A DNA stretch of 64,000 nucleotides from Thermoplasmatales archaeon SW_10_69_26 (GTDB taxonomy: Archaea; Thermoplasmatota; SW-10-69-26). Positions 16,283 through 25,123 of the stretch are shown here, one piece after another. The stretch's first letter is position 1. Every line of letters begins with the position of its first letter. The position numbers were made by a program, and so were the translations under genes. Below the pieces are notes generated by a model. It was not told the origin of the DNA. It made no database searches and worked only from the letters and a program-made list of their open reading frames with translations. The stretch spans positions 16,963 through 80,962 of the forward strand of contig PXUB01000022.1 of the NCBI GenBank assembly GCA_003009755.1. Reading direction: 5' to 3'.

Positions 16283-16863
16283 GTAGGACGATATTCCTCC
16301 CAGTGTTCCTCAAACTCTGCCTTCGCCTTGCGGAGCTGTTGAACGTCCCCGACCGGTTTCGTCACTGCCGCTCCCACGAGGGCCGCCGAGAGGACAACGG
16401 CATTTTCCGGGATAGCAACCTGGGAAAAGAGGATTCCGAGGGCGAAGGAGAGGATTCCCAGCCCGAGCATCCATCTCCTCAATGAGACATTCTTTTCCCT
16501 TATTGTCTCCTCCAGAGACGTTATCTCCTCCCTCGCCTGAAACTCCTCAACGAAATCACCAAGCCTTTGCGGCTCGTGGTCAATCTCGATGAGGTTAACA
16601 ATCATCTCTTCTTGCCCGGCGTCTTCGAGGTCGGCTCCGTCCTCGATCTCGTTCGTGATCTTGTCGCCCCAGTCGTTGATGGTCTGACTGACATAATGGC
16701 CAAGCTGTTCGCTGACGTTGCTCCATCGCCAGTTACGGAGCGTTTCGCTACGATCACCTATCTCATTATGGTGGTTATCCACTCTGTTTTGAAAGTAAAG
16801 GAAGGAAGCGAAGCAGGCTGCCGTGAGGGTGAAAAAGAGCTGGCTTGGCAATTCTACAGACAA
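16279..16863 (-). CDS. Membrane protein of a low-GC two-gene island, function unknown
   Basis: The 194-residue protein has an N-terminal hydrophobic segment (about 5-24), a long charged coiled-coil-like middle, and two hydrophobic segments near 130-165. A soluble tail ends EEHWEEYRPT. The start appears to be TTG, nine bases after the stop of the partner gene, with GAGG just before it. Base composition is clearly lower in GC than all neighbours and AT-ending codons are common, which points to transfer. Four bases overlap the HTTM stop region. No family was recognised; a toxin or effector role is only suggested by its partner. Confidence 0.65.
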   Translation of the reverse strand: MSVELPSQLFFTLTAACFASFLYFQNRVDNHHNEIGDRSETLRNWRWSNVSEQLGHYVSQTINDWGDKITNEIEDGADLEDAGQEEMIVNLIEIDHEPQRLGDFVEEFQAREEITSLEETIREKNVSLRRWMLGLGILSFALGILFSQVAIPENAVVLSAALVGAAVTKPVGDVQQLRKAKAEFEEHWEEYRPT

Positions 16864-16872
16864 GGGAAGTCC

Positions 16873-17361
16873 TCAGGCGAGATAATCGTCCGCGATTTCC
16901 GAGTTAGTGGCCATTGACGGGTACTCATTATAAACAAAACTGAGTAAACTATGAAGAGATTGGGATATATGGCGATATTTCAGCCAGGTCACCATTTCCC
17001 TAACCTCGGAAGCGGTGTCTCGCCATAGCTGTCTAGCTATATCCGTGCCTCTGTTGGTAAGCTGTATTTTCTCTACGGACTGTTCGGGTTCTTCGCCTTC
17101 AACGATGACCAACAGGCCTTTCTCAGAGAGGTCTAAGACAGTCTGCCAAAGTTCATCCGCGTAAGGGCCGTATTTGTGGGGTCGGAAATCGAAGCCGGTC
17201 TCTCTTCCAAATTCTTCCTTTAGGTGCCGGTCTAGCAGGAAGACTGCCTTCATGAGTCGGGTCCGCCCGTAAATCCAAGTGTCGTGATCTCTCGAAGGGT
17301 TGTTGGGGGCGTAGATTAGGCGTAAGACCCATTTTTCTTCCTTCGAGAGGTTCTCTGGCAT
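16873..17361 (-). CDS. SocA (Panacea)/YwgA-like protein of the low-GC island
   Basis: The 162-residue protein has the pattern of this group: GRTRLMKAVFLLDRHL, then FDFRPHKYGPYADELW, then a small wing-like segment with GLLVIVEGEEP and LTNRG. Panacea-domain proteins serve as antitoxin or chaperone halves of toxin-antitoxin pairs with very varied toxins. YwgA-like proteins are winged-helix proteins of unclear role. The gene precedes a membrane protein in the same low-GC island, so a two-component addiction or defence unit is plausible. ATG 17361 has a GGTGA Shine-Dalgarno site six bases upstream. Confidence 0.65.
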   Translation of the reverse strand: MPENLSKEEKWVLRLIYAPNNPSRDHDTWIYGRTRLMKAVFLLDRHLKEEFGRETGFDFRPHKYGPYADELWQTVLDLSEKGLLVIVEGEEPEQSVEKIQLTNRGTDIARQLWRDTASEVREMVTWLKYRHISQSLHSLLSFVYNEYPSMATNSEIADDYLA

Positions 17362-17367
17362 CTCTTT

Positions 17368-17424
17368 TCACCACTTCGCAGGCGGGAATGACACAACTCT
17401 ATTTACCTGCTTGAGCATTTAAAT
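17368..17424 (-). promoter_or_regulatory. Promoter and Shine-Dalgarno site of the low-GC island
   Basis: A TATA element ATTTAAAT (17417-17424) lies about 55 bases before the start, and GGTGA (17368-17372) sits six bases before ATG 17361. The mRNA would carry a leader, unlike most host genes in the window. Confidence 0.5.
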
Positions 17425-17465
17425 TCGACGACATGGGGTGGAAGTACTGACGGCGCCATTTTAGA

Positions 17466-19112
17466 TTAGACCTCGACGACGGCCTCGCCCCGCGCCGCCT
17501 CGGCGAAGCCTTTGCCCTCGAAGAGGACGACGTCCTTCTGCACGTCGTGGAACGCGCGCGGCTTCTCGGTGTGGATCGGCACGATCCGGTCGGCCGCCAT
17601 CGAGCGGTAGAACTCGGCCAGGTCGGGGCCGGCCGCGTGCCCGCTCACGTGGGTGAGGCCCGTCAACGCGCCCGGCGGACCGCCCGGCGTCTCGGGCAGA
17701 TTGTGGTCGAGCCCGAAGCGATCCAGCCAGTTGCGCTGGCGGTCGATGTTGAGCGCCATCTCCTCGTTGAACGGCTCCGTGAGACACCGGATCCAGCGCG
17801 ACCCCGGCGGCGGATCGACATCGATCAGGTCCTGGATCGACCAGTACGACAAGTGCAAGAGGTAGTCCTGCGGGTTCTCGCGGATGTCCGTGGCGCGCAC
17901 TCCCCCCTGCAGGTGAGCCAACGGATCCCTCAGCGTCACCTGGTCGTTGGCCTTCCAGGCGGGCTTGATCGTGTCCCGATCCCACTTCGTCTTGTAGCCG
18001 GCCTCGTGCTTGCGGCGGGTGTAGTCGCTGGGGTTGTAGCGCATCGTGCCCCGGCGCAGCAGGTAGGGCTCGACGTGATCGTAGCGCTCGGGTGAGCGCG
18101 AGGGCACGTCCTGGCGGTGGTCGAGCTGCTTGAGCAGGTAGGCCAACCGCGGGTCGACGACGAGCGTGCGGTCGGTCTTGGCGGCGACCTGCTGCATCGT
18201 GTCGAAGCGCGTGGTGTCCTTCCAGCCGAACTCGACGACGCCGAGCCCGGGGCAGTTCTCCAGCAGTTCGGCCACGTCGCGCTCGACGCCGGCCTCGTCC
18301 TCGGCGGCCGCGTCCGTGATCCGCGTGCCCTCGGCGAGCAACAGGTCCGGCTCCAGGCCCTCGGCGTACTCGCGCAGGCGCTGGGTTCGGGTCGTCAAGC
18401 GTCCGTGGAACCGGAGATCGCCGGTGTAGAAGATGTCGGCGCCGCTCGGCGTGCGGACGTGGAAGGCGACGGCGCCCGGCACGCTGTGGTCGACCGGGAC
18501 GGCCGTCACGTCGAAGGGCCCGATCGTGAACGCGGTGCCGACCGGGCACGTCTCGATCGTGCGCTCGCGCCGCTGGGTCTTGACGTCGTCGTCGCCGGGG
18601 AAGTAGGCGCCCGAGCCCAGCTGTTCGATCGAGCGCTCGCGCACCTCGACGATCTCCTCGCCGATGCCGCCCGAGCCCAGGTGGTCGATCGATTCGAGCA
18701 TGCGTTGCGTCGTCGCTGTGCAGTGCACCGGGATGTCCGGGTCCAGGAACGCCATGTCGCCGAAGTGGTCCAGGTGGGCGTGCGTGAGCAACGCGCCGTG
18801 CACGAAGGGCTCGCCGGTGCGCTCCTCGTAGGCCTTGGCGCTCTCCGGCGGCTCGCTGTCGAGCTCCTCCCACGCCAGATCGACCAGATCCTGCCGGTAG
18901 AGCCCGTCGACGTCCGGCAACAGGTCGAGATCGATCAGGTCGGTGAGGATCGTCGTCGTACGCGGCTGCAGGTAGGAGTCGAAGTACGTCTTGCGCGCGC
19001 CGAAGCTCATCCCGAAGTCCAACAGGACCCGGTCGTCGCCGTCCTCGACGAGGAACTTGTTCCCGCCAATCTCGTTGAGGCCGCCGAGCAGGTGGACGCG
19101 GACGGAGGACAC
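17466..19112 (-). CDS. RNase J-like metallo-beta-lactamase-fold hydrolase
   Basis: The 548-residue protein begins [19 protein letters not shown] and carries the zinc motif [11 protein letters not shown], a further His in [19 protein letters not shown], and a late segment [21 protein letters not shown]. These are the motifs of RNase J/beta-CASP nucleases. A long acidic insertion separates the first strands from the HxHxDH motif. It likely processes or degrades RNA. The GTG 19112 start lies about 25 bases from a TATA-like CCTTAA (19137-19142), giving a leaderless mRNA. RNA activity is inferred from family. Confidence 0.85.
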   Translation of the reverse strand: MSSVRVHLLGGLNEIGGNKFLVEDGDDRVLLDFGMSFGARKTYFDSYLQPRTTTILTDLIDLDLLPDVDGLYRQDLVDLAWEELDSEPPESAKAYEERTGEPFVHGALLTHAHLDHFGDMAFLDPDIPVHCTATTQRMLESIDHLGSGGIGEEIVEVRERSIEQLGSGAYFPGDDDVKTQRRERTIETCPVGTAFTIGPFDVTAVPVDHSVPGAVAFHVRTPSGADIFYTGDLRFHGRLTTRTQRLREYAEGLEPDLLLAEGTRITDAAAEDEAGVERDVAELLENCPGLGVVEFGWKDTTRFDTMQQVAAKTDRTLVVDPRLAYLLKQLDHRQDVPSRSPERYDHVEPYLLRRGTMRYNPSDYTRRKHEAGYKTKWDRDTIKPAWKANDQVTLRDPLAHLQGGVRATDIRENPQDYLLHLSYWSIQDLIDVDPPPGSRWIRCLTEPFNEEMALNIDRQRNWLDRFGLDHNLPETPGGPPGALTGLTHVSGHAAGPDLAEFYRSMAADRIVPIHTEKPRAFHDVQKDVVLFEGKGFAEAARGEAVVEV

Positions 19113-19136
19113 GGTCGACCAACGCCTCGCTCGGGA

Positions 19137-19142
19137 TTAAGG
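19137..19142 (-). promoter_or_regulatory. TATA-like element for the RNase J-like gene
   Basis: On the minus strand, CCTTAA stands about 25 bases before GTG 19112, as expected for leaderless transcription. Confidence 0.45.
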
Positions 19143-19372
19143 ATGCGGGCCCCGTCCCGGGTGCGAGCCCGAGAGCCGCCCCTCGCGGCGGCAACGGCGC
19201 GCACCCGTGGCCCCTCCCAGGTACCCCACAGGCTTCCGAGGACGCCCTCGGGCGGGGCCTCCGTTCGAGGGGGCCTCGGCCCGTGCACGGACCTCCCGGC
19301 CCCCGACCGTGATCGAAGCACGCTCTCCACGCCGGTGCACGGGCCCTCCGCTGGTCTCCGTCTCCCCCTACC

Positions 19373-19380
19373 GATTATAA
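19373..19380 (+). promoter_or_regulatory. TATA box for dcd
   Basis: GATTATAA ends 23 bases before ATG 19404, so the dcd message should be leaderless. Confidence 0.6.
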
Positions 19381-19403
19381 CGAGAGGCGACGGTGCCCCG
19401 CTG

Positions 19404-19985
19404 ATGATCCTGTCCGACGGGGACATCCGCGAGCGCTTGGCGGAGGGGGACCTGGTCGTCGATCCGCTCGACGACCCGGAGCTGCAGATCCAGCCCTCGA
19501 GCATCGACCTCCGGCTGGGCCACGAGTTCGTCACGTACCAGACGACCCACGTCCCCTACATCGACCCCGAGGACGCCAACACCCAGAACGAGTACACGAA
19601 CCGCGTCGAGATCGAAGAGGGCGAACGCTTCATCCTGCACCCCGGCGAGTTCGCGCTCGCCTCCACGCTGGAACGCATCGAGCTCCCGCCCGACCTCGTC
19701 GCGTTCGTCGAGGGACGCTCGAGCCTCGGCCGTCTGGCCATCGTCGTGCACGCCACCGCCGGCCTCTGCGATCCCGGGTTCGAGGGCAAGATCACGCTCG
19801 AGCTGTCGAACCTCGGCAAGGTGCCCGTCGCCCTACACCCCCGGATGCGGATCTCGCAGATCGTCGTCCACGAGATGAAAAGCGAGGCCGAGGTCCCCTA
19901 CGGCGCCGACCGCGGCTCCAAGTACCAGGGCCAAGACCGGCCCGAGCTCACCCGCATCGACCAAGACTTCGCCGACGGGGAGTAA
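19404..19985 (+). CDS. dcd: dCTP deaminase family enzyme
   Basis: The 193-residue protein begins [12 protein letters not shown] and has the family core [10 protein letters not shown]. The catalytic region is [18 protein letters not shown], with [15 protein letters not shown] and [13 protein letters not shown] following. It makes dUTP from dCTP for thymidylate synthesis; bifunctional forms go on to dUMP, which the sequence does not settle. The start was fixed by the nearby TATA and by family length; an open frame extends far upstream but is antisense to the RNase J-like gene. Confidence 0.93.
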   Translation: MILSDGDIRERLAEGDLVVDPLDDPELQIQPSSIDLRLGHEFVTYQTTHVPYIDPEDANTQNEYTNRVEIEEGERFILHPGEFALASTLERIELPPDLVAFVEGRSSLGRLAIVVHATAGLCDPGFEGKITLELSNLGKVPVALHPRMRISQIVVHEMKSEAEVPYGADRGSKYQGQDRPELTRIDQDFADGE

Positions 19986-20022
19986 CGGTCGACGCAGGAC
20001 CGGTGGGCGCCGAGCACCCAAG

Positions 20023-20049
20023 CTACAGAGGCCCACAGGCCCAGAGGAT
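20023..20049 (+). repeat. ACAGAG-rich intergenic repeat, copy 2
   Basis: CTACAGAGGCCCACAGGCCC followed by AGAGGAT; related to copy 1 at 5626-5662. Confidence 0.45.
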
Positions 20050-20295
20050 CGACCTGGGCAGCGATACCCTCTGGAGGGGCCGGCGGACGAGGGGAAGACG
20101 ACGGACGATCTCGACCGGGCGAGCGGGCGACATGGTTCGACGATGGGTGCCTCGACACCCGACGATGAAAGGGGTCCCCACATGGGCTTCGTGGGCCGGT
20201 TCTCTCGACCCTCGCCCCCGGACGCCATAGCTACATCGTCGCCATCCTGGTCCACTCAGCGCTCTGGGCGGCCTCCGAGCCTCAGCCGGATGCCC

Positions 20296-20332
20296 GGCTC
20301 TGTGGCTCTGTGTCTCCGCGTCTCTGTGTGCC
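20296..20332 (-). repeat. ACAGAG-rich intergenic repeat, copy 3 (inverted)
   Basis: Read on the minus strand it is GGCACACAGAGACGCGGAGA then CACAGAGCCACAGAG, the closest relative of copy 1. Confidence 0.5.
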
Positions 20333-20413
20333 CAGCTCCCACCGCGCTCGCGGAGCCCCGCCGTTGGCCCGTTCCCCTCGGGATTGAAGAAGGACCCCCA
20401 CCGTGGCCTGGAC

Positions 20414-21787
20414 ATGTTCGACGGCGGGAGAGCGGCCGGGCTCGGCATCGTGCTCGTGGCTGCCGCGTTCGCGGGCTGCGCCGGCACCGGCCCCTCGGAC
20501 GCCGAGCACGCCCGGTCGATCGCCCGCGAGGCCGCCGACGGCCTCACCACGCCCGACGCCGCGAAGGCCGCCGGCTACGAACCCGATCCCTTCTGCGCCC
20601 CCGACGAAGGCGTGCACTGGATCGACCACGACCGCGTCGACGGCGAGCTCGATCCCACCGATCCCGAGGCGTTGGTCTTCCTGCCGACGACCGACGACAT
20701 CGAGAGCACCGCGCCCGGCGACCAGCGGTTCCTGGGCGTCGAGTACATCCAGGCCGTCGAGGATGCCGACGCCGAGGCGCCCAGCCTGATGGGCGTCCCG
20801 ATGAAGGGTCCGATGCCGGGCCACACGCCCGAGATGCCCCGCCACGCCGAGCTGCACGTCTACCAGGCCGACGAGGCCGACGCCTCCGACACCTTCGCAT
20901 CCAGCGTCGCCGGGATCGACTGCCCCGCCTCCACCACGCCCCCGGGCGTCCAGGACGAGGGCAACGGCGACACCCAGCGAGCGCAAACGGAGCCGGCCTC
21001 CTGCAGCGAGACGCTCGACGGCCAGCGCACCCACGACCACGCCCGCATCGAGCTGTACCTGGACAGCGAGCGCCCCTTCGACCTCTCCCCCGAACGCTAC
21101 CAGCTGGCCGACCGTAGCATCCACTTCGAGGCCGGCGACCGCGACGCCGGCGGAGCGATCGTGCACCTGCACGAGGGCGGCGCCACGATGGGCTGCATGC
21201 TCGAGGCCCTGGGCTGGAACGTCGACCACGATCGGCTGATCCTCGACGACGGCACCACGTACCAGACGACCGACGACACGCCCTTCGAGGTGTTCGTCGA
21301 CGGCTCACGCAGCCCCGACGGCTTCGACACCCGCCTCGAGCACGGACGAACCTACGTGCTCCGCTACAACAGCACCGCCGCGGTCTCACCCTGCCCGGAC
21401 GTCGGCGGGACCGCCGTGCACGAGCACGCCGAGCTCGACGTCCGGCTCAACAGCTCCGAGCCGTGGGACTTCTCCCCGTCCCGCTACCAGGACCAGTCCA
21501 GCGCGGTCCGCCTCGAGGACGGCTCGGCGGACGCCGACGGCGCCCGCATCCACGTCCACGAGGACCGCCCCTCGCTGGGCTGTTTGTTCGCCACGCTCGG
21601 CTGGGAGACCCACGAGCAGCGGATCGAGACCGACACCGGCGACATCTACGAGGCCGCCAACGGCACCGAGATCGAGGTCCTCGCCGACGGCGAGCCTCTG
21701 CAGGAGGGCTTCGATGCCCCGATCCAGCAGGCCAGGACCTACGAGATCCGCTACAACGCGACCCCGGCCAATGCCTCGGCCGAGTGA
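20414..21787 (+). CDS. Secreted lipoprotein with duplicated His-rich domain
   Basis: A short signal ends in the lipobox FAGC, so the protein is a lipid-anchored outer protein of 457 residues. The N-terminal domain (about 25-170) has FCAPDEGVHWIDHDRVDGELD. Two copies of a domain of about 120 residues follow (about 205-325 and 335-455). Each begins with HDHARIELYLDS or HEHAELDVRLNS, then LSPERYQ or FSPSRYQ, then HLHEGGATMGCMLEALGW or HVHEDRPSLGCLFATLGW. The paired His residues and single Cys suggest metal binding, perhaps copper. ATG 20414 was preferred over TTG 20384 because it directly precedes the signal peptide. Confidence 0.75.
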   Translation: MFDGGRAAGLGIVLVAAAFAGCAGTGPSDAEHARSIAREAADGLTTPDAAKAAGYEPDPFCAPDEGVHWIDHDRVDGELDPTDPEALVFLPTTDDIESTAPGDQRFLGVEYIQAVEDADAEAPSLMGVPMKGPMPGHTPEMPRHAELHVYQADEADASDTFASSVAGIDCPASTTPPGVQDEGNGDTQRAQTEPASCSETLDGQRTHDHARIELYLDSERPFDLSPERYQLADRSIHFEAGDRDAGGAIVHLHEGGATMGCMLEALGWNVDHDRLILDDGTTYQTTDDTPFEVFVDGSRSPDGFDTRLEHGRTYVLRYNSTAAVSPCPDVGGTAVHEHAELDVRLNSSEPWDFSPSRYQDQSSAVRLEDGSADADGARIHVHEDRPSLGCLFATLGWETHEQRIETDTGDIYEAANGTEIEVLADGEPLQEGFDAPIQQARTYEIRYNATPANASAE

Positions 21788-21887
21788 CGCTGGGCCCGGC
21801 CGGTCTCGAGAGTCTCTGCAGGGAGACGGAGATATCCGGGCCAGCATCTATGCCCGATCGCCGGGTCCAGTTTCCCCGGAGACCGCG

Positions 21888-22217
21888 ATGGAAGCGTTGC
21901 AGACGTGGGAGGAACGAGCCCTCTCGCAGGGCGCCCACCAAGAGGTGCGGATCCGCCCGATCCCCGAGGCCCACCTCGTCGACCTCGGCTACCGGCGCTC
22001 CCTTGGCACCCCCAAGGGCCAGCGCGCCGACTACCGCAAGCCGCTGGACGACGGCCGCGGCCTCCACGTCCGCGAGTACGAGGACCACATGCGCGTGCAC
22101 TGGGACCGGACCGCCCCCTCGGTGGACCTCGTGGGCCACCTCGTCGACGACGCGCGCGGCGTGACGCTGACCGGCGGCCTGACGCTTGTGGCCCTCCTCG
22201 TCTGGCCGCTGCTTTGA
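21888..22217 (+). CDS. Small protein with C-terminal membrane helix
   Basis: The 109-residue protein has a charged soluble domain ending DLVGHLVDDARGV, then a single hydrophobic helix (LTGGLTLVALLVWPLL) at the extreme C terminus, as in tail-anchored proteins. No family was recognised. ATG 21888 was chosen because the upstream extension is low-complexity and antisense-like. Confidence 0.6.
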   Translation: MEALQTWEERALSQGAHQEVRIRPIPEAHLVDLGYRRSLGTPKGQRADYRKPLDDGRGLHVREYEDHMRVHWDRTAPSVDLVGHLVDDARGVTLTGGLTLVALLVWPLL

Positions 22218-22291
22218 CTCGCGCGGCCGGCCGGGACCTCGGCCATTCTTGTCCCTCAACCGTGAAACCGCCACCGAGGGCTCGGCCGACC

Positions 22292-22711
22292 ATGGCTGCC
22301 CGCGAGCTCCGCCACGTCACACGGGAGACCCGCGAGGTCCTCGACCGATACCTGAGGGCGGCGATGGCCGCCGAAGACGCGCTCGACCTCTGCCTGGATG
22401 AGGATGGACCCGAGGGTGCCCAGGCCGCCGCGGTCTGCCGGGACGTCGCCGCCCTCGCCACGACGACGGCCCGACTGATGGCTCGAGGCTCGCCTCACCT
22501 CACCGGCGTGGCGGCAGCCTGCGCCGACGCGTGTTGGGTGGCCAACGACGCCCTCTCTCGGATCGACGCCGAGGAGCTGGACTGGTACGACGAGGTGTTC
22601 GGGCGGTGCGCCCACGCCTGCGAGACCCTCGCCGGGCAGGGCCCGGCCCGCGTCGACACCTCCGGAGACGTCCCCGACGAGGCCCCGCCCTGGTCGGGCG
22701 CCGGCGGCTAG
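22292..22711 (+). CDS. Four-helix Cys protein resembling DUF326/copper storage (Csp) proteins
   Basis: The 139-residue, mostly helical protein has Cys placed like DUF326/Csp bundles: CLDE, VCRDV, then AAACADACW and FGRCAHACE. The TARLMARGSPHLTG segment is also typical of that family. It has fewer Cys (about seven) than the copper-storing members, so metal storage is doubtful. It lies 74 bases after the small membrane protein. Family likeness is by pattern only. Confidence 0.65.
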   Translation: MAARELRHVTRETREVLDRYLRAAMAAEDALDLCLDEDGPEGAQAAAVCRDVAALATTTARLMARGSPHLTGVAAACADACWVANDALSRIDAEELDWYDEVFGRCAHACETLAGQGPARVDTSGDVPDEAPPWSGAGG

Positions 22712-22792
22712 GGAGACGATCGATCCCCCGCGGCGGCGGGCGAGGGAAACCCTCACGCCTTTCCCTCACCTCTCCTGTCGAGTCACGCAGCC

Positions 22793-24062
22793 GTGGACGA
22801 GAGCATCGTCGACAGCGACGAGACCCTGCGCCATCCGCTCACGGCGCTGACCCTCGTCGTGGCGTTGACGATCCCGTGGACCGTCGCCCGCCTGACGGGA
22901 GCCGCCGGCAGCCTGCCGACGGTCGCGGTGATCGCGCTCAGCGGCACCGCCGTGCTCGGCGCCGCCTTCGTGCTAACCTGGGCGGCCGAAACCGCCGAGA
23001 AGGACGTCCCGCGCGCCTTCGCGCTCGCCGTCCTCGCCGTCATCGCGGTGGCGCCCGAGTACGCCGTGGACGCGCTCTACGCCTGGGAAGCCGGCCTCGT
23101 CCCCGGCTCGCCGGCCTCGGAGGCCGCCGCCGACCTCGCCGTCGCCAACATGACCGGCGCCAACCGGATCCTGATCGGTCTCGGCTGGTCCGGCATCGCG
23201 CTGTACGCGATCTACCGCGCCATGAAGAACCCCGACCAGGCCGTCGAGCGCCGCGAGGGCCTGCTTACCGACCAGGTCCGCCTCAACGACCGGATCAGCA
23301 TCGAGCTGATCTTCCTCGCCATCGCGACGGTCTACGCCTTCTTCATCCCGTTCAACGACGGCATCGACGTCTTCGACGCCCTGTTCCTCGTCGGGCTGTA
23401 CGTCACCTACATCGCCGTCATCTTGAAGGGCGACGCCGGCGAGGAGACCCACCTGGGCGTCCCCGGCTACCTGCAAGGGTTAGCCCGGGGTCCACGCATC
23501 GCCTCCGTGCTGGCGCTGTTCGCCTTCTCCGCGTTCGTCATCCTGATCGCCGTCAAGCCCTTCGCCAAGGGCCTGGAGACGTTGGGGCCGATGATCGGGC
23601 TCTCCTCGTTCTTCATGATCCAGTGGGTCGCCCCGCTGGCCAGCGAGAGCCCCGAGTTCATCGCGACCGCCTACCTCGTCCGCAAGGCCCGCACCACCGC
23701 CTCGTTCAACACGCTGATCTCCTCGAAGCTGAACCAGTGGACGCTGCTCATCGGGACGCTGGTCATCGTCTACAGCTTCTCCCTGGGCTACTACGACTCC
23801 CTGTCCTTCAGCGCCCGCCAGGCCGGCGAGATTTGGCTGACGGCCGCCCAGAGCTTCTTCGCCGTCGTCCTCCTCGTCGACCTCACGATCAGCATCCCAC
23901 CCGTACTTCCACACCTACGAGGGCCTGCTCGTCGTCTCGGGCATCTACCTCGTCATCGGGCTGGGCCTGCTCGTGGCCCGCCTGGGCCACCTCCCGGACC
24001 TGTGGGCCAAAGCCCGAGATCACGCCAGCGAGGACCAGAGCTCGCCACCCCACGAAGGCTAA
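22793..24062 (+). CDS. Ca2+/Na+ exchanger-type membrane protein, frameshifted near the C terminus
   Basis: GTG 22793 begins a polytopic membrane protein with two inverted alpha-repeat motifs: VIAVAPEYAVDALYAWEAG with VANMTGANRILIG, and APLASESPEFIATAY with TLISSKLNQWTLLIG. These are the ion-binding repeats of the CaCA family. After DLTISIPP (about 23900) the frame runs into arginine-rich nonsense. One frame over, YFHTYEGLLVVSGIYLVIG continues a good last helix and a natural end at TAA 24062. One extra C in the CCCACCC run at 23897-23903 explains this. It may be a real mutation or a sequencing error. Confidence 0.82.
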
Positions 24063-24117
24063 CCCGGCGAGTTCGACCCCACCTTGATGCCGGCTGAGCC
24101 CCTACGTCGAGGCAACC

Positions 24118-24789
24118 ATGGCCGAACGAACGCCCACGATCCACGTCTTCTTCGACTACGTGTGCCCGTACGCCTACATCGGCAAGCACCGGGCCGATGC
24201 CCTCCAGCGCGAGTACGACGTCGAGATCAACTACCTGCCCTGGGAGATCCATCCGAACGCCATCCCCGAGGGCCGCGAGATCGATCACGAGCCGCCCGAG
24301 GCCAGCCGAGACTACCTGCAGCGGCTCGCCGACGAGGTCGACACCGACATCGAGGGGCCCGACGTCTCGATCAACGCCAACCTGGCGCTACGCGGCGCCC
24401 TGTACGCCCGGGACCAGGGCGACGACGTCTTCCAAGCCTACCACAGCGAGGCCTTCGAGGCCGTCTGGAGCCGCGGCGAGAACCTCGGCGACCGCGACGT
24501 GCTCGCCGACGTGGTCGACGAGGCCGGCCTCGAGGTGGAGACCTTCTTCGAGCAGATCGACCACCACAGCTACCAGTGGCGGCTCGACCGCATCGACGAT
24601 GTCGCCCAGAACGACGTCGGCGTCACGCGCGTACCCACGTTCGTCTTCGGCGACCAGCGCATCGTCGGCAACGACCCCTTCGAGCCCTCCCTCAAGCGCC
24701 CCCTCGAGGCCCACCTCGAGCGCCGCAAGACGCTCGGCGAGGGGACCTCGACCCTCGAGGCCGATCTCGGCATCGGCCGTCTCGGCTAA
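24118..24789 (+). CDS. DsbA-family thioredoxin-fold protein (FrnE/HCCA isomerase-like)
   Basis: The 223-residue protein starts TIHVFFDYVCPYAYIG, the strand and active-site region of DsbA/FrnE relatives, with only one Cys (CPYA instead of CxxC). The cis-Pro segment GVTRVPTFVFGDQ is present, as is the helical insertion typical of 2-hydroxychromene-2-carboxylate isomerase-like members. With a lone Cys it may be a glutathione-type transferase or isomerase rather than a disulfide oxidase. It lies alone on the plus strand. Confidence 0.85.
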   Translation: MAERTPTIHVFFDYVCPYAYIGKHRADALQREYDVEINYLPWEIHPNAIPEGREIDHEPPEASRDYLQRLADEVDTDIEGPDVSINANLALRGALYARDQGDDVFQAYHSEAFEAVWSRGENLGDRDVLADVVDEAGLEVETFFEQIDHHSYQWRLDRIDDVAQNDVGVTRVPTFVFGDQRIVGNDPFEPSLKRPLEAHLERRKTLGEGTSTLEADLGIGRLG

Positions 24790-25123
24790 GCGGCGCCGAG
24801 GTTGCCGACGGGCGGTCCGTGAGAGGTGAAGGGAACCGCGGGGCCCCACCAGGGACCCCGCGGGTGGTGGTGTCGTCGCCATCACGGGTGCCCGAGCCGA
24901 CGGCAGGCTGGCGGTCTCGCCAGCAGGCCGCTCCGCTCGAACCCCGCGCCAGCGCCGCCACCCCCGACCGTGGAGCCCGGCGCCCGCTGCGTGTGCGACG
25001 ACACCATCCCCAACTTCGTGCCCGGTCGGTATCAAGCATTGTGGTGGCGCGCGTGGAACCAGCCCCGAGCGCGCAGCTCGAGCCACGCGGAAGCCTTTAG
25101 GTCACCGTCGCCTTGCTGGACGC
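24790..25123. other. Intergenic region with promoter of purA
   Basis: No gene was recognised. CTTTAGG near 25094-25100 stands about 27 bases before GTG 25124 and could serve as the TATA of a leaderless purA message. The rest shows no clear element. Confidence 0.4.

Larger units (their letters stand above)
19986..20413. other. Intergenic region with two ACAGAG-type repeats
   Basis: No coding pattern was recognised. It contains repeat copies in opposite orientations, about 250 bases apart, listed separately. Confidence 0.5.

Noticed and set aside
18117-19403. Long N-terminal extension of dcd
   Set aside because: It would be antisense to the RNase J-like gene, and TATA and family length fix the start at 19404.
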